DNA of 64,000 nucleotides from Williamsia sp. 1135 (GTDB lineage Bacteria; Actinomycetota; Actinomycetes; Mycobacteriales; Mycobacteriaceae), in assembly GCF_002095395.1 (NCBI RefSeq), contig NZ_MJEI01000107.1, positions 62,001-126,000 of the forward strand, written 5' to 3'. The position numbers and the translations under genes are program-made. The notes beneath the pieces were generated by a model. That model ran no database searches, was not told the origin of the DNA, and saw only the letters and a program-made list of their open reading frames with translations. Positions 60,355 through 64,000 of this stretch are shown one piece after another. Within the stretch, counting starts at the first letter, position 1. Each line of letters opens with the position of its first letter.

Positions 60355-61293
60355 ATGACCGATCAAAGTTATCAGCCGACGATCGCCGGGCTGAAGGCGT
60401 TCGCAGCAATCGCAGACAAACGGCATTTCGGTTCGGCGGCAGATGGTTTGGGTGTGAGCCAGCCCTCGTTGTCTCAGGCGCTCGCGGCGCTCGAAACAGG
60501 CCTGGGGCTGCGGTTGGTCGAGCGGTCGACGCGGCGTGTCTTCTTGACGAGCGAGGGCGAGGCGCTCCTGCCGCGTGCCACCGCGGCGATCGAGGCGGTG
60601 GACATGTTCACCGCGGCAGCGGTCGGGGTGGCTCAGCCGTTGTCGGGCACAGTGCGACTGGGACTCATCCCCACGGTCGCGCCGTACGTTCTGCCGTCGA
60701 TGCTGCGTGATCTCGCTACGCAGTTGCCTGAGCTCGCCGTACGCGTTGTCGAGGACCAGACGTCACGTCTGCTCGATGCGCTGCGACACAACTCGATCGA
60801 TGCCGCGATGGTCGCCCTGCCGGCCGATGCGCCCGGCATGATCGAGATCGCCATGTACGACGAAGACTTCGTGCTGGCGTTGCCGCCGGGGCATGCGCTG
60901 GCCGGGCGGAGTCGAGTCGACCCCGCCGCGCTCGCGGACCTGCCACTTCTCTTGCTCGACGAAGGTCATTGCCTGCGGGATCAGGCGCTGGAGGTGTGCA
61001 GGCTGGCCGGGGTCCGGCCGGACGTCGGTCCCACGCGGGCCGCGTCGCTCGCGACCGCTGTCCAGTGTGTGGAGGGTGGTCTCGGCGTCACGTTGATCCC
61101 GCAGACGGCGGTACAGACCGAAACCGCCAGGGGCGCCTTGGCGATCGCAAGGTTCGGCCGGCCCCGTCCGGGCCGCCGGATAGGACTGGTGATGCGCGCG
61201 ACCAGCGGACGAGAGGACGAGTACCGCCAGCTGGCGGCGCTGATCGCCGGGACGATCACAGGTGCGGGCCTGGGTGCCGTGAAAGCGGCTTAG
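60355..61293 (+). CDS. oxyR: LysR-type peroxide sensor OxyR
   Basis: Hydrogen peroxide-sensing activator of ahpCD. The 312 residues start [20 protein letters not shown] with the LysR winged helix ([20 protein letters not shown]). The redox cysteines are Cys206 and Cys215 in [14 protein letters not shown], with the same nine-residue spacing as E. coli Cys199/Cys208. The gene is intact, unlike the decayed oxyR of M. tuberculosis. ATG 60355 fits the family start and a leaderless transcript; the frame opens earlier at 60328, inside the promoter. Confidence 0.95.
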   Translation: MTDQSYQPTIAGLKAFAAIADKRHFGSAADGLGVSQPSLSQALAALETGLGLRLVERSTRRVFLTSEGEALLPRATAAIEAVDMFTAAAVGVAQPLSGTVRLGLIPTVAPYVLPSMLRDLATQLPELAVRVVEDQTSRLLDALRHNSIDAAMVALPADAPGMIEIAMYDEDFVLALPPGHALAGRSRVDPAALADLPLLLLDEGHCLRDQALEVCRLAGVRPDVGPTRAASLATAVQCVEGGLGVTLIPQTAVQTETARGALAIARFGRPRPGRRIGLVMRATSGREDEYRQLAALIAGTITGAGLGAVKAA

Positions 61294-61303
61294 CAGCCGC
61301 GTG

Positions 61304-61747
61304 TCACAGGCGATCGAGCTTCTGCAGGGCCTCGGAGAGTTCCTGCAGTCCGGACAGCGCGGTGGCCCAGGTGGTTTCGTCGATGAGTTCGCTCAATCGA
61401 CGCGCCATGTCGCGGTGGCCGGGGTTGATCAGCCGGACGGCGGAAAGTCCGGCATCTGTCACTTCGACGAGTTTCGCCCGGCGGTGCGCCGGATTGTCGC
61501 GGAAGGTCACCAGGCCTTGTTCGGCGAGAAGGTCGGCGGTGCGTTGGACACTTTGCCTGGTGATCCCCATCTCGCGGGCGATATCCGATACCGAAAGTGG
61601 TTCGGAGAGAACTGCTCCGAGAACCTGCCAGCGGGTTGCGGTCAGACCGGCGGGAGCGGCGAGGGCCTCGGCGACGGCGAGGAACTGACCGTTGAGGCGA
61701 AAAGCGGTGAGGGCCGAGTCACTGAGTAGTTGCTGGGGGTCGCTCAT
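61304..61747 (-). CDS. MarR family regulator
   Basis: A 147-residue MarR protein. The winged helix runs through AGLTATRWQVLGAVLSEPLS, then DIAREMGITRQSVQRTADLLAEQGLV and the wing FRDNPAHRRAKLVEVTDAG. The start overlaps the stop of the DJ-1 gene by four bases, so both are translated together. Two matched 16-bp palindromes before the DJ-1 gene are the likely binding sites, giving autoregulation. No cysteine is present, so direct thiol sensing seems unlikely. The ligand is unknown. It is convergent with oxyR, ten bases apart. Confidence 0.9.
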   Translation of the reverse strand: MSDPQQLLSDSALTAFRLNGQFLAVAEALAAPAGLTATRWQVLGAVLSEPLSVSDIAREMGITRQSVQRTADLLAEQGLVTFRDNPAHRRAKLVEVTDAGLSAVRLINPGHRDMARRLSELIDETTWATALSGLQELSEALQKLDRL

Positions 61748-62385
61748 GAGGTTGCGGCCATCAAGTCGTGGTAACCGGCGGGATCACCACTGTAGAGTTT
61801 GGTCCATGCTGTGAGGGTCTCGGGCGTGTACAGGTCCAGCTCGGCGAAGATCTCTCGTGCGAACGACACCGGATGCATTGCGGCAGCGGTGATCAGATGG
61901 CCGGGACGGCTGTCGTCGGTGACCGCGGGCTCGTCCACGTAGTCTGAGGCACCCGCGTAGCCGGTCCATGACAGGGCCTCGGCCGCGTTGCTGGTGTGGC
62001 GGCGGCCATCGAGTAGTCCGCGCTGGGCCATCGCGACCGTGGCACCGCAGATCCCGGCCACGGGTGTACCGGCTGCGAGGAATTCGGCTGCCGCATCCAC
62101 GAATGCGGTCAGACCGCCGCTCAAGTACTCCGACGCTCCGGGCAGGATGAGCATGGCGCTGTCTCGCGGGTCAAGATCGGCGAGCGCGATGTCAGGCACG
62201 ATGCGAACACCTCCCGCGGTGGTGATCGGCTCCGTTGTCGGCCCGACGGTCCGGATCCGGTACCTCCCGGGATTCGCCTGGTACTCGGGATTGTTGATGT
62301 GCGCGACCGCGTATCCGGTCTCCCAGTCGGCGAGTGTGTTGTAGACAGCGAGATGAACGGTGTGTGGTTCTGTTGTTGTGGTCAT
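61744..62385 (-). CDS. DJ-1/PfpI family protein
   Basis: A 213-residue class I glutamine amidotransferase-like protein. The nucleophile elbow has Cys113 in GICGATVAMAQRGLL, with MLILPGASEYLSGG before it. The N-terminus VHLAVYNTLADWETGYAVAHI and the His region of the C-terminal half match the PfpI/ThiJ-type subgroup often paired with MarR or AraC regulators. Activities in the family include glyoxalase, amidase and isonitrile hydratase. It is first in a two-gene MarR operon. Its ATG overlaps the first operator. Confidence 0.85.
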   Translation of the reverse strand: MTTTTEPHTVHLAVYNTLADWETGYAVAHINNPEYQANPGRYRIRTVGPTTEPITTAGGVRIVPDIALADLDPRDSAMLILPGASEYLSGGLTAFVDAAAEFLAAGTPVAGICGATVAMAQRGLLDGRRHTSNAAEALSWTGYAGASDYVDEPAVTDDSRPGHLITAAAMHPVSFAREIFAELDLYTPETLTAWTKLYSGDPAGYHDLMAATS

Positions 62386-62420
62386 GACAGTATGCTGTCA
62401 TAAATGACAACATGCTGTCA
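62385..62420. promoter_or_regulatory. Twin MarR operators TGACAG-TATG-CTGTCA and TGACAA-CATG-CTGTCA
   Basis: Box 1 (62385-62400) is a perfect 6-bp inverted repeat around TATG. Box 2 (62405-62420) is TGACAA-CATG-CTGTCA, one mismatch in the arms. Centres are 20 bp apart, so both sit on one face of the helix. Box 1 begins at the ATG of the DJ-1 gene. The boxes fill the short gap to the helicase stop. Confidence 0.8.
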
Positions 62421-62439
62421 AGATGTCCGGGCTGCTTCG

Positions 62440-64000
62440 TCAGCCAGGAATGATTTCCATGTCCTGGAGTTCGGGTTCGTCATCAGCGGTGTCGGGGGCG
62501 CTGAACCGGGCGAGCAACGACCATCCGCGATGTCCGTCGGGGTCGTCGAGTACCTGCCTTGCGACCCACTGATCGTCCTCGCGTGTGACGCTGAACAGTG
62601 CTGGTCCTCGCGCCCCCGGGCCCGCGCCGACGTCGCCGTACTCGTCGAGGAAATCGGCCATCTCATCGGCCCAGTCGAGGTCAGGGTACGCGGCCTGCAG
62701 ATCGAACCAGGCGCGCCGTGACAACAGGTTGACGTACCGGAACATCGTGTTCCGCAACTGGACCCGAATGGCCCGGGCATTCGGTGCCCGTCCGGGTGTG
62801 GGTGATCCCGCGGCGATCGGGTCGATGGGCCCGTCGTCGGGGTGGGTGAGTTGCTCCCACTCGTCGAGCAGGCTCGAGTCGACGCGGCGGACCAGGTCGC
62901 CCAGCCACTCGACCACGTCGTCGAGTTCGTCGGTCCGGGCGGAGTTCGGGATGCTCTGCCGCAATGTTCGATATACGTCGGTCAGGTAGCGCAGGACCAC
63001 GCCTTCACTGCGGGCAAGGGAGTACCGGGAGATCAGATCGCCCCAATCCATACCCTCCTCGATCATCTGACGCACCACAGATTTCGGCCGGGGAGGCGTG
63101 TCCGCGACCCACGGGTGTCCCTGTTGGTAGATCCCGAATGCCTCGAAGATGAACTCACGCAGCGGACGAGGCCAGGTGACCTCGGTCAGCAGCTCCATCC
63201 GCTCCTCGTACTCCACGCCGTCGGCCTTCATCCGCGCGATCGCCTCGTTGCGGGCACTCTTCTGCTGACCCATGAGAACCGGTCGTGGATCGTCCAGGGT
63301 CGCCTCGACGATCGAGATCAAGTCGACGGTGTAGCTCTCCGATTTGGCGTCCAGCAGCTCGAACGTCGCCAGCGCAAAAGGGGACAGCGGGTTGTTGAGA
63401 GCGAAGTTCGCCGGAAGGTCGACGGCCAGAACGGCATAGCGGCCGTACTCATCAGGTTCGTCCAGGCGTCGCACGACACCACTGTCTATCAGCGAGCGGT
63501 ACAGGCGCAGTGCTCGCAGGATGTGCCAACGCTGCCGGGTGCGGGTCTCGTGGTTGTCTTCCAGCAGATGTCGCATCGCGGTGAAGCAATTGCCCGGGCG
63601 GGCAATGACTTCCAGCAACATCGAGGTGGTCACGGCAAATCGGGAGCGAAGTGGTTCAGGCGGCGCGACGATGAGCTTGTCGAAGGTGGCCTCGCCCCAT
63701 GAGACAAAGCCCTCGGGCGCCTTCTTGCGCTGGATCTTCTTAAGTTTCTTGGGATCGTCGCCGGCCTTGGCGACCAGCCGGGCGTTCTCGACGTCGTGGT
63801 CGGGTGCCTGGGCGACCACGAATCCACGCACATCGAATCCGGCGCGCCCCGCACGACCGGCGATCTGGTGGAACTCGCGCGCTTTGAGATGGCGCTGCCT
63901 GACGCCGTCATACTTGGTCAGTCCTGTCAGCAACACCGTGCGGATGGGGACGTTGATGCCGACGCCGAGAGTGTCTGTGCCGCATACCACCCGCAACAGA
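62440..64000 (-). CDS. DEAD/DEAH helicase with C-terminal DUF3516 (N-terminus beyond right edge)
   Basis: The last 518 or so residues of a superfamily 2 helicase. RVVCGTDTLGVGINVPIRTV (motif V) and REFHQIAGRAGRAGFD (motif VI, Ski2-like) are at the beginning. The remainder is a long alpha-helical DUF3516 region. Motifs I to IV lie outside the window. DUF3516 helicases are found in actinobacteria next to or similar to HelY, and their substrate is unknown; RNA or DNA is possible. It ends 54 bases from the divergent DJ-1 start. Reading continues without a stop to base 64000. Confidence 0.88.
   Translation of the reverse strand, partial: LLRVVCGTDTLGVGINVPIRTVLLTGLTKYDGVRQRHLKAREFHQIAGRAGRAGFDVRGFVVAQAPDHDVENARLVAKAGDDPKKLKKIQRKKAPEGFVSWGEATFDKLIVAPPEPLRSRFAVTTSMLLEVIARPGNCFTAMRHLLEDNHETRTRQRWHILRALRLYRSLIDSGVVRRLDEPDEYGRYAVLAVDLPANFALNNPLSPFALATFELLDAKSESYTVDLISIVEATLDDPRPVLMGQQKSARNEAIARMKADGVEYEERMELLTEVTWPRPLREFIFEAFGIYQQGHPWVADTPPRPKSVVRQMIEEGMDWGDLISRYSLARSEGVVLRYLTDVYRTLRQSIPNSARTDELDDVVEWLGDLVRRVDSSLLDEWEQLTHPDDGPIDPIAAGSPTPGRAPNARAIRVQLRNTMFRYVNLLSRRAWFDLQAAYPDLDWADEMADFLDEYGDVGAGPGARGPALFSVTREDDQWVARQVLDDPDGHRGWSLLARFSAPDTADDEPELQDMEIIPG

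Overview
The window is chromosomal DNA from a high-GC actinobacterium of the mycolic-acid group (Mycobacteriales/Corynebacteriales). Gene order closely follows the Mycobacterium tuberculosis block from gpsI to nrdR: gpsI-pepR, ald/aldR, dapB, thyA-dfrA, thyX-dapA-rnj, ftsK, argA, pgsA, clgR-pspA, recA-recX, miaB, miaA-dapF-hflX, acyl-CoA dehydrogenase, lexA, LysM protein, nrdR. It also carries the recX-gluDCBA-miaB arrangement known from Corynebacterium. Gordonia or a close relative (Williamsia, Rhodococcus, Nocardia) is my best guess; this is inference from synteny and protein style, not a database result. I see no rRNA, tRNA, CRISPR array, prophage or insertion sequence, and no gene-free stretch over 300 bases.

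Layout. 1-5.8 kb: end of a probable rpsO, then gpsI (PNPase), pepR and a cNMP/CBS/DUF294 signalling protein. 5.8-7.6 kb: divergent ald and aldR. 7.5-16.6 kb: an accessory catabolic island. An IclR regulator sits between a leftward ferredoxin/ferredoxin-reductase pair and a rightward, translationally coupled set: dimethylglycine dehydrogenase-like, sarcosine oxidase-like, GbcA-like Rieske oxygenase, APC permease. The simplest reading is stepwise demethylation of glycine betaine to glycine under IclR control. 16.6-18.3 kb: dapB, a membrane protein and a flavodoxin-like protein. 18.35-20.55 kb: helR behind a rifamycin-associated element (RAE). 20.6-26.9 kb: thyA, dfrA, a YcaQ-like DNA glycosylase, thyX, dapA, rnj. 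27-33 kb: ftsK, a hydrolase, TerC, argA. 33-39 kb: pgsA, a SigE-type promoter driving clgR, pspA with a 57-residue membrane protein, a glycosyltransferase, then recA-recX. 39-42.6 kb: the gluABCD glutamate ABC importer, leftward. 42.7-53.9 kb: tRNA modification (miaB, miaA), dapF, hflX, acyl-CoA dehydrogenase, then the SOS hub lexA with a LysM division/cell-wall protein, and nrdR. 53.9-64 kb: hrpA, an aminotransferase, ahpCD/oxyR, a MarR-DJ-1 pair with twin operators, and the C-terminal part of a DUF3516 helicase that runs off the right edge.

Regulatory sequence is unusually readable. There are SOS boxes at recA and on both sides of the lexA/LysM gap, a palindrome inside the oxyR promoter, paired MarR operators, a repeated GTTGC-N7-GCAAC motif in the betaine island, and a TANNNT -10 box placed 6-8 nt before the start codon of about a dozen genes (leaderless mRNAs). 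Several perfect long hairpins occur, one of them inside the 5' coding region of pepR.

The most notable items are the RAE-HelR rifamycin-response unit, the IclR-controlled betaine demethylation island with split electron-transfer proteins and a non-BCCT permease, the SigE-clgR-pspA envelope-stress unit with a tiny membrane partner, and the pepR and gpsI leader hairpins.
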